Made by a program: the position numbers and the translations under genes. 45,878 nucleotides of DNA from positions 1 to 45,878 of the forward strand of contig CAYJEM010000006.1 in the NCBI GenBank assembly GCA_964369175.1, written 5' to 3'. The notes below the pieces were generated by a model that had not been told where the DNA came from, searched no databases, and worked only from the letters and a program-made list of their open reading frames with translations. Position 1 is the first letter of the stretch. The number at the start of each line of letters is the position of its first letter. Positions 24,231 through 32,639 of this stretch are shown here, piece after piece. The stretch is from Tannockella sp964369175 (GTDB lineage: Bacteria; Bacillota_I; Bacilli_A; Erysipelotrichales; Coprobacillaceae).

Positions 24231-24251
24231 CAAAAACCCTCTAAAAAGAGG
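24231..24251 (-). terminator. HU gene terminator
   Basis: CCTCT (24238-24242) pairs with AGAGG (24247-24251), followed by TTTTTG on the minus strand, 24 bases after the HU stop. Confidence 0.7.
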
Positions 24252-24275
24252 ACTTTGTATAATTTACTATCTTAA

Positions 24276-24554
24276 TTATTTATTGTTTACTGCAGCTTTT
24301 AAAGTTGTGCTTGGTTTGAATGCAGCTACTTTGCTTGCTGCGATTTGAATTGCTTCACCAGTAATTGGATTTCTACCAGTTCTTGCATCTCTTGAACGTA
24401 CTTCAAAGTTTCCAAATCCTTTTAGCGCTACTTTATCACCATTAGCTAAGGCTTTAGTAACTTCTTCTACAAAAGCATTAAATGCTTTTTCTGCATCTGT
24501 TTTTGTGATTTCAGCATTTGCTGCCATTGCTTCAATTAATTCTGTTTTATTCAT
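24276..24554 (-). CDS. hup: HU family DNA-binding protein
   Basis: A dimeric nucleoid protein that bends DNA. 92 residues, the standard size. It shows MNKTELIEAMA, the dimer helix region, GFGNFEVRSRDARTGRNP and the DNA-intercalating arm NPITGE. ATG at 24552-24554 is chosen because GGAGAG lies 6 bases upstream; the longer frame to 24578 is unlikely. Driven by a strong promoter and ended by its own terminator, as expected for an abundant protein. The leader holds a small hairpin (TACCC/GGGTA) just before the ribosome binding site. Confidence 0.97.
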   Translation of the reverse strand: MNKTELIEAMAANAEITKTDAEKAFNAFVEEVTKALANGDKVALKGFGNFEVRSRDARTGRNPITGEAIQIAASKVAAFKPSTTLKAAVNNK

Positions 24555-24595
24555 GTTTTTCTCTCCATTTCTACCCATGACGGGTACCTTATAAC

Positions 24596-24624
24596 ATTAT
24601 AGACTGTCTTTTAAAGAAATTCAA
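24596..24624 (-). promoter_or_regulatory. HU gene promoter
   Basis: TTGAAT (24619-24624), a 17-base spacer and TATAAT (24596-24601) on the minus strand. The start falls about 35 bases before the HU codon. Confidence 0.78.
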
Positions 24625-24632
24625 CTATTTCA

Positions 24633-25655
24633 TTATAGTTGTTTTCGTAAGATTTCTATGAATTTTTCAACTTCTGCCTTTGGTGTTGCAAAAGAGGTAA
24701 CTAATCTAATACAAGTATGGTTCATATCGACACCGTGGAACCTCATAAATGTAAAATATTTTTCTAATTGTTCAATCTTTTTGTTAGGTAAAATTGGGAA
24801 TACTTGATTTGATGGTGATTGTACATATTGGCTATATCCACATTCTTCAATCCCTTTTTTTAACAAATCAGCCATTTCATTTTCATGTTTTCCAATTTCA
24901 TAATATAGATCATCTTTAAACAGTGTTAAAAATTGGATACCAAGTAATCTTCCCTTTGCAAGCAAACCACCTTTTTGCTTAATATTGTAACGTAAATCAT
25001 TTTTTAAGTTATCATTTAAAATAACTAAACACTCTCCAAATAGTGCACCCATTTTAGTTCCACCAATATAAAACGCATCACTATATGTTGCCATTTGTTC
25101 AAGACTTGGGCACTGTTTTAAAACAAGTGCACTTCCTAATCTAGCACCATCTATAAATAAGTACAAATCACGTTTTTGACAATGACTATATAATGCTTTT
25201 AATTCATCTAATGTGTATACACTACCATATTCTGTTGTTTGTGATATATATACCAACTTTGGTTTTACCATGTGTTCACTATCATGTTCTTGTAAAATAC
25301 TATCAATCATTGAAATTGTTAATTTACCATCTTCGTGCATGCGAGTTACAACTTTATGTCCTGTTGCCTCAATACTTCCCGTTTCATGCACTGCAATATG
25401 ACCGCTATCACATGCAATCACTGCTTCATGAGGACGTAATATTGATGAAATAAATACTAAATTTGTCTGTGTCCCACCAACTAGATAATGGATCTCCGCA
25501 TTTTCTTGTTTAATGATTTCTTTTATTTTTTGTGTTGCTTGAAGACAATATGGATCTAGTCCATAACCGGCTGTTTGTTCCCCGTTACTATCAACAATTG
25601 CCTGTAATATTTTTGGATGTGCTCCTTCACTATAATCATTTGTAAAACTATACAT
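24633..25655 (-). CDS. Threonine aldolase-like PLP enzyme (beta-eliminating lyase family)
   Basis: 340 residues of the fold type I PLP family that includes low-specificity L-threonine aldolase, which splits threonine to glycine and acetaldehyde. Visible blocks: FTNDYSEGAHPKI, GYGLDPYCLQAT, HYLVGGTQTN, the PLP-stacking CDSGHIAVHETGSIEATGH, LFIDGARLGSAL (Asp binding the PLP nitrogen), and the Schiff-base Lys in YIGGTKMGALFGE. It starts 9 bp after the RpiR-type regulator, so it is probably in the same transcript. Ribosome binding site GGAGG. The exact substrate (threonine, allo-threonine or another beta-hydroxy amino acid) cannot be told. Confidence 0.9.
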   Translation of the reverse strand: MYSFTNDYSEGAHPKILQAIVDSNGEQTAGYGLDPYCLQATQKIKEIIKQENAEIHYLVGGTQTNLVFISSILRPHEAVIACDSGHIAVHETGSIEATGHKVVTRMHEDGKLTISMIDSILQEHDSEHMVKPKLVYISQTTEYGSVYTLDELKALYSHCQKRDLYLFIDGARLGSALVLKQCPSLEQMATYSDAFYIGGTKMGALFGECLVILNDNLKNDLRYNIKQKGGLLAKGRLLGIQFLTLFKDDLYYEIGKHENEMADLLKKGIEECGYSQYVQSPSNQVFPILPNKKIEQLEKYFTFMRFHGVDMNHTCIRLVTSFATPKAEVEKFIEILRKQL

Positions 25656-25664
25656 AACTTCCTC

Positions 25665-26495
25665 CTACCTTCTTGGATACAGTATTCCGTATCGTACATA
25701 TAATACATCAAAATAAGTCTTTAATGATGTTGACCCAACTGTTGATGATTCTGTAAAGTCAGTTTCTAATCCGTCTACTATAAATGTATTATCTACCATA
25801 TTAACTACTGGTGATTTTGCATTCAATGTAATAAAGATTACTTTAGCTCCACGCTTTTTAATCGCCTCTACTAAATAGCCAATTGGATTTAGTCTTCCAC
25901 GAACACTAATAACAATGGCCACACTTGTTTCATCAAGTAACTCTAAACGTTGTGTATCATCCCCACGGTCACTAAATGCATATGAAAATTTTCCATGTTT
26001 CAATAATTTCAGCTGAATATCTGATGCTAAAATTTTATTAAATTGAAACCCAAAAAAATGCAACTTTTTAGCATCGTATATAATATCACATAAACGATCA
26101 ATTTCATGTATATTAATTGATTTTTTACCTCTTTGAAGTGATTGAATTGCTTTATCATAAATCATATCAATACATGTTTCTGGATGTAAATGAACATTAA
26201 CTAAATCTTCTGCTGGTAATAATATCTCCTTACCTGCCTCTTTAAGACCCGCTTTGACTTGATTTTTAAATTGAGCAAAACTTTCACATTTTAGTGCCTT
26301 ACAAAACCTAGATATTGTCGCTGGTGATGTAAAACATAAATCAGCTAATTCATTTATACTAATATTTGGTATATCCTCAATATGTAATAATACGTTATAA
26401 CAGATTGTATAATACATATCTTGACTATAAGAGGCATTTACATACGTAATTAGATTATAAAGTATATCAACCTCTTCATATAATTCTTTTTTCAT
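25665..26495 (-). CDS. MurR/RpiR family transcriptional regulator
   Basis: 276 residues. An N-terminal HTH_6 domain has ISINELADLCFTSPATISRFCK as its helix-turn-helix (residues about 45-66). A C-terminal SIS domain, which in the family binds phosphosugars, follows from about residue 115 (VAIVISVRGRLNPIG, GAKVIFITLN). ATG at 26493-26495 is chosen since GGGGG lies 5-9 bases upstream; the frame is open to 26549. It lies downstream of the 6-phospho-beta-glucosidase gene beyond a strong terminator, and upstream of the threonine aldolase-like gene. A role in beta-glucoside control is plausible but not shown. Confidence 0.88.
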   Translation of the reverse strand: MKKELYEEVDILYNLITYVNASYSQDMYYTICYNVLLHIEDIPNISINELADLCFTSPATISRFCKALKCESFAQFKNQVKAGLKEAGKEILLPAEDLVNVHLHPETCIDMIYDKAIQSLQRGKKSINIHEIDRLCDIIYDAKKLHFFGFQFNKILASDIQLKLLKHGKFSYAFSDRGDDTQRLELLDETSVAIVISVRGRLNPIGYLVEAIKKRGAKVIFITLNAKSPVVNMVDNTFIVDGLETDFTESSTVGSTSLKTYFDVLYVRYGILYPRR

Positions 26496-26534
26496 ATAAT
26501 CCCCCCTAGATTGCATTATACCACTTTTCTCATA

Positions 26535-26560
26535 AGAAAAAACAGACAATTGTCTGTTTT
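26535..26560 (-). terminator. Terminator of the 6-phospho-beta-glucosidase gene
   Basis: A perfect 22-base palindrome (26539-26560; arm AAAACAGACAA) is followed by TTTTC on the minus strand. It directly abuts the stop codon. Confidence 0.85.
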
Positions 26561-28012
26561 CTATAATTCTTCACCATTTGTTTCAATAACTTTTTTATAC
26601 CAATAGTATGAATCTTTTTTATAACGATTTAATGTTCCTTCACCTTCTGCTTCTTGGCGATCTACATATACAAATCCATAACGTTTTTGGTAACCATTTA
26701 ACCAACTTAATAAATCAGTATATGACCATGTACAATATGCAAGTACACGACATCCGTCATCAGATGCTTTTTTCAACTCTTCAATATGAGCTTTTAAGTA
26801 AGCTATACGGTAATCATCATGAATAACATTACCTTCTTCTAATTTATCAAATGCTCCTAGTCCATTTTCAGAAATAACAATTGGTAAATCATAACGACTT
26901 GTAATTTCACGGCAACACATACGAAGTCCCATTGGATCAATTGTCCAATCCCAATCAGTTGTTTTTAGGAATTTATTTGCAGGCTTCTTATATAACCCTG
27001 GTATCCCTTGTAATTTAGCTGTTCCTTTTTTACCCGAGTTATTAATCTCGTGAGTTGTTGTAACACCATCAATTGCGTTATACTCAACAACTGTTGTTTG
27101 GTAATAGTTTACACCCATGAAATCAACTAATGTAGCAGCTTTATGCATAACTTCTACGTCACCAGTTTCCATTTTTGGAGCCATTCCTTGTGATTCTAAA
27201 TATTTTATTGCAGAACGTGGATATCTACCATATGCATATACATCCATCCAATAATTATTTTGTAAGTCATCATAGTCTGCCTTTGCCATAGCATTTTCTG
27301 GTTTGCAATCGATTGCATATGATGGTCCATAAGCATGACTTGCACCTACATTTGCATTAGGAAATAATTCTTTTAATGCTATTACACTTTTTGCATGCGC
27401 CATATTAGCATGATGATTTACTTGATAGAACATACTTGTATCATTTACTTTTCCTGGTGGATGCATTCCAGCCATCCAACCAAAGTATGTAAAGATGTTT
27501 TGCTCATTCATAGTAATCCAATACTTTACACGGTCTCCGTATCTTTTAAATAATGTAGTGGCATAGTTTACAAAATCATCTACTATTTTGCGACTTTCCC
27601 ATCCACCGTAAGCTTCTTCTAAAGCCTGAGGCATATCCCAGTGATATACAGTTACCATTGGTTCGATACCATACTTAATACATTCATTTATTAAACGATC
27701 ATAAAATTCTAATCCTGCTTCGTTTACTTCACCGTTTCCATTTGGATAAATCCTTGCCCACGCAATTGAAAAACGGTATGTTTTTAATCCCATTTCAGCC
27801 ATTAAAGCAACGTCTTCTATGTAACGGTTATAGTGATCTACTGCCACATCACCAGTAGTTTCTTTGAATGTTTTCCCTGGAATTCTAACAAATTTATCCC
27901 AGTTACTTACACCTTTTCCATCTTGATCCCATGCACCTTCAATTTGGTATGCAGCTGATGCACTACCCCATAAAAAATCTTTAGGAAATCCTTTACTTTC
28001 TTTAAAATACAT
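26561..28012 (-). CDS. 6-phospho-beta-glucosidase, GH1
   Basis: Hydrolyses phosphorylated beta-glucosides, usually after PTS uptake of cellobiose, arbutin or salicin. 483 residues, full length for GH1. It has the N-terminal FLWGSASAAYQIEGAWDQDGKG signature region (residues 13-34), the acid/base Glu in WITMNEQNIFTYFG, and the nucleophile in PIVISENGLGAFD. The C-terminal SWLNGYQKRYGFVYVD has lysine/tyrosine positions common in phospho-specific members. Ribosome binding site CAGGAGG. No PTS permease lies next to it; an RpiR regulator follows. An unphosphorylated substrate cannot be excluded. Confidence 0.92.
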   Translation of the reverse strand: MYFKESKGFPKDFLWGSASAAYQIEGAWDQDGKGVSNWDKFVRIPGKTFKETTGDVAVDHYNRYIEDVALMAEMGLKTYRFSIAWARIYPNGNGEVNEAGLEFYDRLINECIKYGIEPMVTVYHWDMPQALEEAYGGWESRKIVDDFVNYATTLFKRYGDRVKYWITMNEQNIFTYFGWMAGMHPPGKVNDTSMFYQVNHHANMAHAKSVIALKELFPNANVGASHAYGPSYAIDCKPENAMAKADYDDLQNNYWMDVYAYGRYPRSAIKYLESQGMAPKMETGDVEVMHKAATLVDFMGVNYYQTTVVEYNAIDGVTTTHEINNSGKKGTAKLQGIPGLYKKPANKFLKTTDWDWTIDPMGLRMCCREITSRYDLPIVISENGLGAFDKLEEGNVIHDDYRIAYLKAHIEELKKASDDGCRVLAYCTWSYTDLLSWLNGYQKRYGFVYVDRQEAEGEGTLNRYKKDSYYWYKKVIETNGEEL

Positions 28013-28031
28013 AATTAGTCCTCCTGATATA

Positions 28032-28068
28032 AAAAGAGTATACCAAATAATATGATTTATACCCTTTT
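28032..28068 (-). terminator. Hairpin after the hydrolase-fold gene
   Basis: AAAAGAGTATA (28032-28042) pairs with TATACCCTTTT (28058-28068) with one G-U pair, followed by TTTTTAT on the minus strand. It lies between this unit and the glucosidase gene. Confidence 0.6.
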
Positions 28069-28085
28069 CTTTCTATTTATGAAAA

Positions 28086-28991
28086 TTATTTACAATATGT
28101 ATCAACAAATGATTTATAAGTTAAAAAGTTTTCTTCAGACTTATCCACCTGTGATAAATATGTCTGCTCCTTTATAACATATAATGATTTTTCACCACGA
28201 CTCGCATTATAAAGTGGATATACATGATCTATTGGTACAAAATCATCATAACGAGCATGGAAATATAATGTTGCAATGTCATTATGCTTTACAAGTGATA
28301 CTGTACTTTCTTTTATATTTATTTTTGCTTCTTTCATGATTTTTCTTTTAATTAATGGCAATGTAGGAATTCGAGGCATTTTATAATCCTTTTCCAAACG
28401 ATGACCTAATACATCATATGGTGACATGTAAGCTCCATCACTAATAATTGCAACAACATTTTTTAAAATATGCTTTGAAGCTGCATTTAAAATAACATTT
28501 GCTCCACACTCTTTACCAAACATAATAATTTTATGTTCATTTCCGTATTTTTCAATAATATAGTCATTCCATACCTTTATGTCTTCAATATCTTTTATTC
28601 CAAATCCACGGATATATCCATCACTTTGACCATGTCCTCTAGCATCAACTAGCAATATATTACTATTTGGTATTGTATCAAGTAGAAATGGCACATACAT
28701 CTCCATATCTCTTGCTTCTAGTGCAAAAGGATGACATATCAGTATTGTTTTTGTAGCATCACTTTGTTCTATTAAAATTCCACGAAGGCGTAAATTCGTA
28801 TTGTTTTTTACATATACAGATGTAGCATGATAATCTTTTTCTAATTGTGTCGTTGTATCATCATGGCGGTGGTGACGATAAAGCAATGCCTTAGAAATTT
28901 TTGAGACAAAGGCACTTGTTGCAAGTGCTCCACCAGTAAGAAGCGAAGCAATAGCAACACCAGTAACTATTTTTTTGTTTTTGTTATTCAT
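28086..28991 (-). CDS. Alpha/beta hydrolase-fold protein lacking its catalytic residues
   Basis: 301 residues. An N-terminal membrane helix (about 8-28) anchors a COG1073-type hydrolase domain: ICHPFALEARDMEMYVPFL, LLVDARGHGQSDG, and FHARYDDFVP with the usual acid Asp. At the nucleophile elbow, where GxSxG is expected, the sequence is G159-K-E161-C-G163, so Ser is replaced by Glu. The usual 'GxxH' near the C-terminus is KEQTYLS, with Tyr 278 at the His position. It therefore appears to be a pseudoenzyme, or it uses different chemistry. It lies 2 bp after the unknown 392-residue gene, in one operon. The Asp being kept is notable. Confidence 0.8.
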   Translation of the reverse strand: MNNKNKKIVTGVAIASLLTGGALATSAFVSKISKALLYRHHRHDDTTTQLEKDYHATSVYVKNNTNLRLRGILIEQSDATKTILICHPFALEARDMEMYVPFLLDTIPNSNILLVDARGHGQSDGYIRGFGIKDIEDIKVWNDYIIEKYGNEHKIIMFGKECGANVILNAASKHILKNVVAIISDGAYMSPYDVLGHRLEKDYKMPRIPTLPLIKRKIMKEAKINIKESTVSLVKHNDIATLYFHARYDDFVPIDHVYPLYNASRGEKSLYVIKEQTYLSQVDKSEENFLTYKSFVDTYCK

Positions 28992-28993
28992 AA

Positions 28994-30172
28994 TTATGCT
29001 CCTTCATAGTTTTCAAGTAATAGTCGATAAATTGAAAATACTTCTTCTACTAAATATGGTGAATCGTTTCCATCTTCAGCTTCTGCTATAAGATGCAAAG
29101 CAGCATTTTCTAGTTCTTTTTTAATTAATAAACGATATTTATTAGGGAAAGAAGAAATCTTGAAACAATCAAATACAAACGTATTATAATCTTCTTTAAA
29201 AATATCTATTAACAATGAATGTCCATGTTTATTAATAATATTTTGTGCTAAATATATTTGTGATTCATGGTTTGCATACTGCGTTACATCTACCATTATA
29301 AAACGTAACACTTCTAATAATGTATTGTAATATCCAACCTTTATATCTGATAGTGATGAAAGTAAAAGACGAACTGCAATGTTGGTTGAATCCCAGTTAG
29401 GTTCACCATATTCTTCAAAGAAATCACGAACCTTTAGTTTTACTTCCCCGGTAAGTTGGTAACCTACTACAACTTCTAATCCAAATCTTTTATTTACAAA
29501 CAATTCTACAAAGATACGTGATAATTCTGAAGGACTAATTGTCGCAATGCTATCAAAGTTTTCAATAATCATATCTAAAATTTTAAAAATATGTTTTTTA
29601 TGGATATGACATTGCGTATCTAAATACTTTGTATTTGCACCAATCCAACTTTCTTCATCATTTGCACGCTCTAGTACTAATTCAAAAGCTTTCAGAAATC
29701 CTGGGTAATCTTTGTTATCTAATAAGTATTTTAGATATGGCATGAAGAAGAAATAAAATGTATCAACACCTTCTTGACTAAATCCATCTAAATATTGAAT
29801 ATAATCTAATATATTACGATAATCTTGTGTTTCTAGTAGTGGGTAAGGATTTTTATTACGAATATACAAGTCATACATATGTGAATGTAAGATTGATTTA
29901 TGTTGCATAAAAACGAGTATTCGCTTTAGAGATTCATTAATAATGTATTTTTTTTCTTGTTCATTTAAATCTACACTAAATTCATATTCTAGTTCGTCTT
30001 GAGAACAATCGATCGTAACATATACTACAATTTCACGGAAACCTTCGTCACGATAGTAGAATCGAAATTTATATTCTAATGGTTTACTTTTATAACAACT
30101 ATGAAAGCGATACTTACCAATTACTTTGGATTGGTTGCTTTCAAGGTATTGTTCGATTTCTAAAGTATTCAT
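28994..30172 (-). CDS. Hypothetical protein, 392 residues
   Basis: Family not recognised. No signal peptide, no clear membrane helix. The first 90 residues look beta-rich (KYRFHSCYKSKPLEYKFRFY, EIVVYVTIDCSQDELEYEFS). The rest is mostly helical, rich in Leu, Phe, Tyr and Asp/Glu, and may be a helical-repeat scaffold. A single domain of enzyme type could not be identified. ATG at 30170-30172 has GGAGG 6 bases upstream. It is the first gene of a pair with the inactive hydrolase-fold protein, 2 bp apart, so the two proteins may act together. Confidence 0.8.
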   Translation of the reverse strand: MNTLEIEQYLESNQSKVIGKYRFHSCYKSKPLEYKFRFYYRDEGFREIVVYVTIDCSQDELEYEFSVDLNEQEKKYIINESLKRILVFMQHKSILHSHMYDLYIRNKNPYPLLETQDYRNILDYIQYLDGFSQEGVDTFYFFFMPYLKYLLDNKDYPGFLKAFELVLERANDEESWIGANTKYLDTQCHIHKKHIFKILDMIIENFDSIATISPSELSRIFVELFVNKRFGLEVVVGYQLTGEVKLKVRDFFEEYGEPNWDSTNIAVRLLLSSLSDIKVGYYNTLLEVLRFIMVDVTQYANHESQIYLAQNIINKHGHSLLIDIFKEDYNTFVFDCFKISSFPNKYRLLIKKELENAALHLIAEAEDGNDSPYLVEEVFSIYRLLLENYEGA

Positions 30173-30241
30173 AAAACACCTCCATATGTAAATTCTACCA
30201 CTTTAACAATGTCTTTAAAAGGGTATAACATATATTTAACA

Positions 30242-30268
30242 TAAAAACCAGTAGATATTCTACTGGTT
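30242..30268 (-). terminator. truA terminator
   Basis: AACCAGTAGA (30246-30255) pairs with TCTACTGGTT (30259-30268), followed by TTTTAT on the minus strand. It overlaps the truA stop codon. Confidence 0.85.
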
Positions 30269-30998
30269 AAACATATTTTACATTATATAAATATAAACCT
30301 TGTGGCTTTGCTTTGAACAAACACTTTTGCTTACCACAACTGTCTAACAACTCTTGTAATCTTTCAGTACTTACCCTTTTAGCACCAACTTGAATTAGAC
30401 CACCAACAAGATGCCTAACCATATATCGGCGAAATCCGTTTCCTGTTATAGAAAATGTTACAATACCATCTGCTTCACAAATATCAAATGAATAAATTGT
30501 ACGTATTGTATTTCCATATTGATCATATGTACAATACGAGGCAAAATCATGCTCTCCAATAAATATTTTTGCAGCTTCTTGCATTGCTTCAATATCTAAA
30601 GAGCGATTATATTGATATATATAATTTGTATCAAATGGATTGTATTCATTCATTGATAATTTATATCGATATTCTTTCATTGTAGCACTATATCTTGCAT
30701 GAAACTGTTCATCTACGTATGATGTGTTAGTAATATAAATATCATTAGGTAGAAAATGATTAATCGCTTTTTTCCATTGTTCTATAGGTAATTCTTTTTC
30801 ACTATCAAAATGAAATACCTGATGTTCTCCATGTACTTTTGCATCAGTTCTACCAGATGCATGTATGATTACTTCTTGTTGACATATATTTTTTAGTGCT
30901 TTATGAATCTCTCCTTGAACAGTACGATATTTATCTTGTACTTGAAATCCATGAAATTTACTACCATCGTACTTTACGATGCATTTTACTCTTACCAT
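30267..30998 (-). CDS. truA: tRNA pseudouridine(38-40) synthase
   Basis: Converts uridines 38-40 of tRNA anticodon arms to pseudouridine. 243 residues, the usual size. The catalytic Asp 52 is in SGRTDAKVHG; FHARYSATMKEYRYKL and the RNA-binding FRRYMVRHLVGGLIQVG segments are typical. ATG at 30996-30998 is chosen from homology (VKCIVKYDGSKFHGFQ follows) and overlaps the ecfT stop by 7 bp. The frame extends to 31031 with unrelated residues. Its ribosome binding site is weak, so coupling to ecfT is likely. It is the last gene of ecfA1-ecfA2-ecfT-truA, a gene order common in Firmicutes. Confidence 0.97.
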   Translation of the reverse strand: MVRVKCIVKYDGSKFHGFQVQDKYRTVQGEIHKALKNICQQEVIIHASGRTDAKVHGEHQVFHFDSEKELPIEQWKKAINHFLPNDIYITNTSYVDEQFHARYSATMKEYRYKLSMNEYNPFDTNYIYQYNRSLDIEAMQEAAKIFIGEHDFASYCTYDQYGNTIRTIYSFDICEADGIVTFSITGNGFRRYMVRHLVGGLIQVGAKRVSTERLQELLDSCGKQKCLFKAKPQGLYLYNVKYV

Positions 30999-31795
30999 AA
31001 AACAAAACTCATTACAACGACACCAACACAAACGATAATACTAAATGCTAAACTGATTGTATCATTGTTTTTCCAAGATAGTTTTTGAAATCTTGTACGC
31101 GTTGCTTCAGGGTTGTAATTTCTACTTTCCATAGCGTTTGCAAGGTCCTCTGCTCTTTGAAAAGCAGATATAAATAAGGGAATGATTAAAGAAATAATAG
31201 CACGGATTTTCTCTTTTAATGTACCTTCATTAAAATCAACTCCACGACTTGCTTGCGCTTTCATAATTCTTTTAGTTTCATCTAGTAAATCCGGGATAAA
31301 ACGTAATGCAATAGAAATCATCATTGCAAGTTCATGACTTGGAAACTTAATCTTTTTTAATGGATTTAATAAAGATTCAATTGCTAGTGTTAATGCTAAC
31401 GGTTTTGTTGAAGATGTTAAAATTGTTGTTAGTGAAATAATTAATACAATACGTATGAATATTAATACTGATTGAATAATTGCACCACTATAAACTGGTA
31501 GCGAAAAGATTGTAAATAACACATCACCACTACGTAACAAAAAGATATTAAAAATCATTAAAAATATCATCATGAATATCATTGGCTTAACGGCTTTTAG
31601 AATATGTGATACTTGTATTTTTGAAAGTAAAACAACAAGTAATACATACATAGCAATAATACTATATCCAATAAAACCAATATCAAAGAAGATAGCAGTC
31701 ATTGCAAACATTAAAGTAATGATTTTTTGTCTAGGATCAAGATTATGAATAAAAGAATTTAATGGTATGTATTTACCAAAGGTTATATTATCCAT
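30992..31795 (-). CDS. ecfT: ECF transporter transmembrane subunit EcfT
   Basis: The scaffold subunit that connects the two ATPases with exchangeable vitamin-binding S-components. 267 residues with about five membrane helices, the signature PLNSFIHNLDPRQKI start, and the two cytosolic coupling helices ending in MKAQASRGVD and MESRNYNPEA (the 'ARG'-type motifs that contact EcfA1 and EcfA2). Ribosome binding site GGAGG; overlaps ecfA2 by 8 bp. It would serve all S-components in the cell, including the cobalamin-type one at 2.8 kb. Confidence 0.96.
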   Translation of the reverse strand: MDNITFGKYIPLNSFIHNLDPRQKIITLMFAMTAIFFDIGFIGYSIIAMYVLLVVLLSKIQVSHILKAVKPMIFMMIFLMIFNIFLLRSGDVLFTIFSLPVYSGAIIQSVLIFIRIVLIISLTTILTSSTKPLALTLAIESLLNPLKKIKFPSHELAMMISIALRFIPDLLDETKRIMKAQASRGVDFNEGTLKEKIRAIISLIIPLFISAFQRAEDLANAMESRNYNPEATRTRFQKLSWKNNDTISLAFSIIVCVGVVVMSFVLW

Positions 31796-32639
31796 GTTGC
31801 AATCCTCCTATAGCGCTTGCAACTTCTTCAATTGTTTTTAAGCTTGTATCAATTGAAAAACCTCTTTTATTTAGTTCTACAATGAAGTTTGTAATAATTG
31901 GTAAGCTAATACCTAAATCTTCCAAATACGCTTGATTTTTAAAGATATTCGTCACACTATCATGCTTTTCTACAATACCTTGATTCATAACAATAACTTC
32001 ATCGCAATATTCTAAAACATGATTCATATCATGAGTAACTAAAATAACAGTTATTCCTCGCTTATTTATTTCTTTAAATAATTTCATCATTTCAATACTA
32101 CCTTGAGGATCAAGACCAGCTGTTGGTTCATCAAGAATTAGAATATCTGGTTCCATAGCAAGGATTCCAGCTATCGCAACTCTTCTTTTTTGACCCCCAG
32201 ATAATTCAAAAGGAGACCTTTCTAAAAAACTTTCATCAAGTCCAACAACTTGAATTACTTCCTTAGCAATATCCTTTGCCTTGTTAGCTTCAACTCCAAA
32301 ATTCGTTGGTCCAAATATAATGTCCTTTTCAATTGTCTCTTCAAACAACTGATACTCAGGAAATTGAAAAACTAAACCAGCAACTTTTCTTAACTGTTTA
32401 TATTTCATCTTTTTAGCATCTGCTACAATATGAAAATCATTAACATGAACTTCGCCACAAGTTGGTTGTAACAAAGCATTAATATGTTGAATTAATGTAC
32501 TTTTACCACTTCCAGTTTGACCAATAATAGCGCAAAAACTTCCTTTTTCAATTTTTAAATTAACTCCTTTTAAAGCATGATATGCAAAAGGAGAGCCATC
32601 ACCATAACGATATTCTACTTCTTTAAATACAATTGACAT
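31788..32639 (-). CDS. ecfA2: ECF transporter ATPase EcfA2
   Basis: 283 residues. An ABC ATPase with Walker A GQTGSGKST, Q-loop FQFPEYQLFE, signature LSGGQKRR, Walker B DILILDEPTAGLD and switch His in VTHDMNH. The FxPxxQLFEET Q-loop is typical of EcfA2. It overlaps ecfA1 by 25 bp and ecfT by 8 bp. Its ribosome binding site (GAGGAG) is about 14 bases from the start, so coupling is likely. Confidence 0.96.
   Translation of the reverse strand: MSIVFKEVEYRYGDGSPFAYHALKGVNLKIEKGSFCAIIGQTGSGKSTLIQHINALLQPTCGEVHVNDFHIVADAKKMKYKQLRKVAGLVFQFPEYQLFEETIEKDIIFGPTNFGVEANKAKDIAKEVIQVVGLDESFLERSPFELSGGQKRRVAIAGILAMEPDILILDEPTAGLDPQGSIEMMKLFKEINKRGITVILVTHDMNHVLEYCDEVIVMNQGIVEKHDSVTNIFKNQAYLEDLGISLPIITNFIVELNKRGFSIDTSLKTIEEVASAIGGLQHG

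Noticed and set aside
28032..28068. An antiterminator of the BglG type before the 6-phospho-beta-glucosidase gene
   Set aside because: The hairpin fits termination of the preceding gene; no overlapping conserved antiterminator sequence or BglG-like gene is seen.
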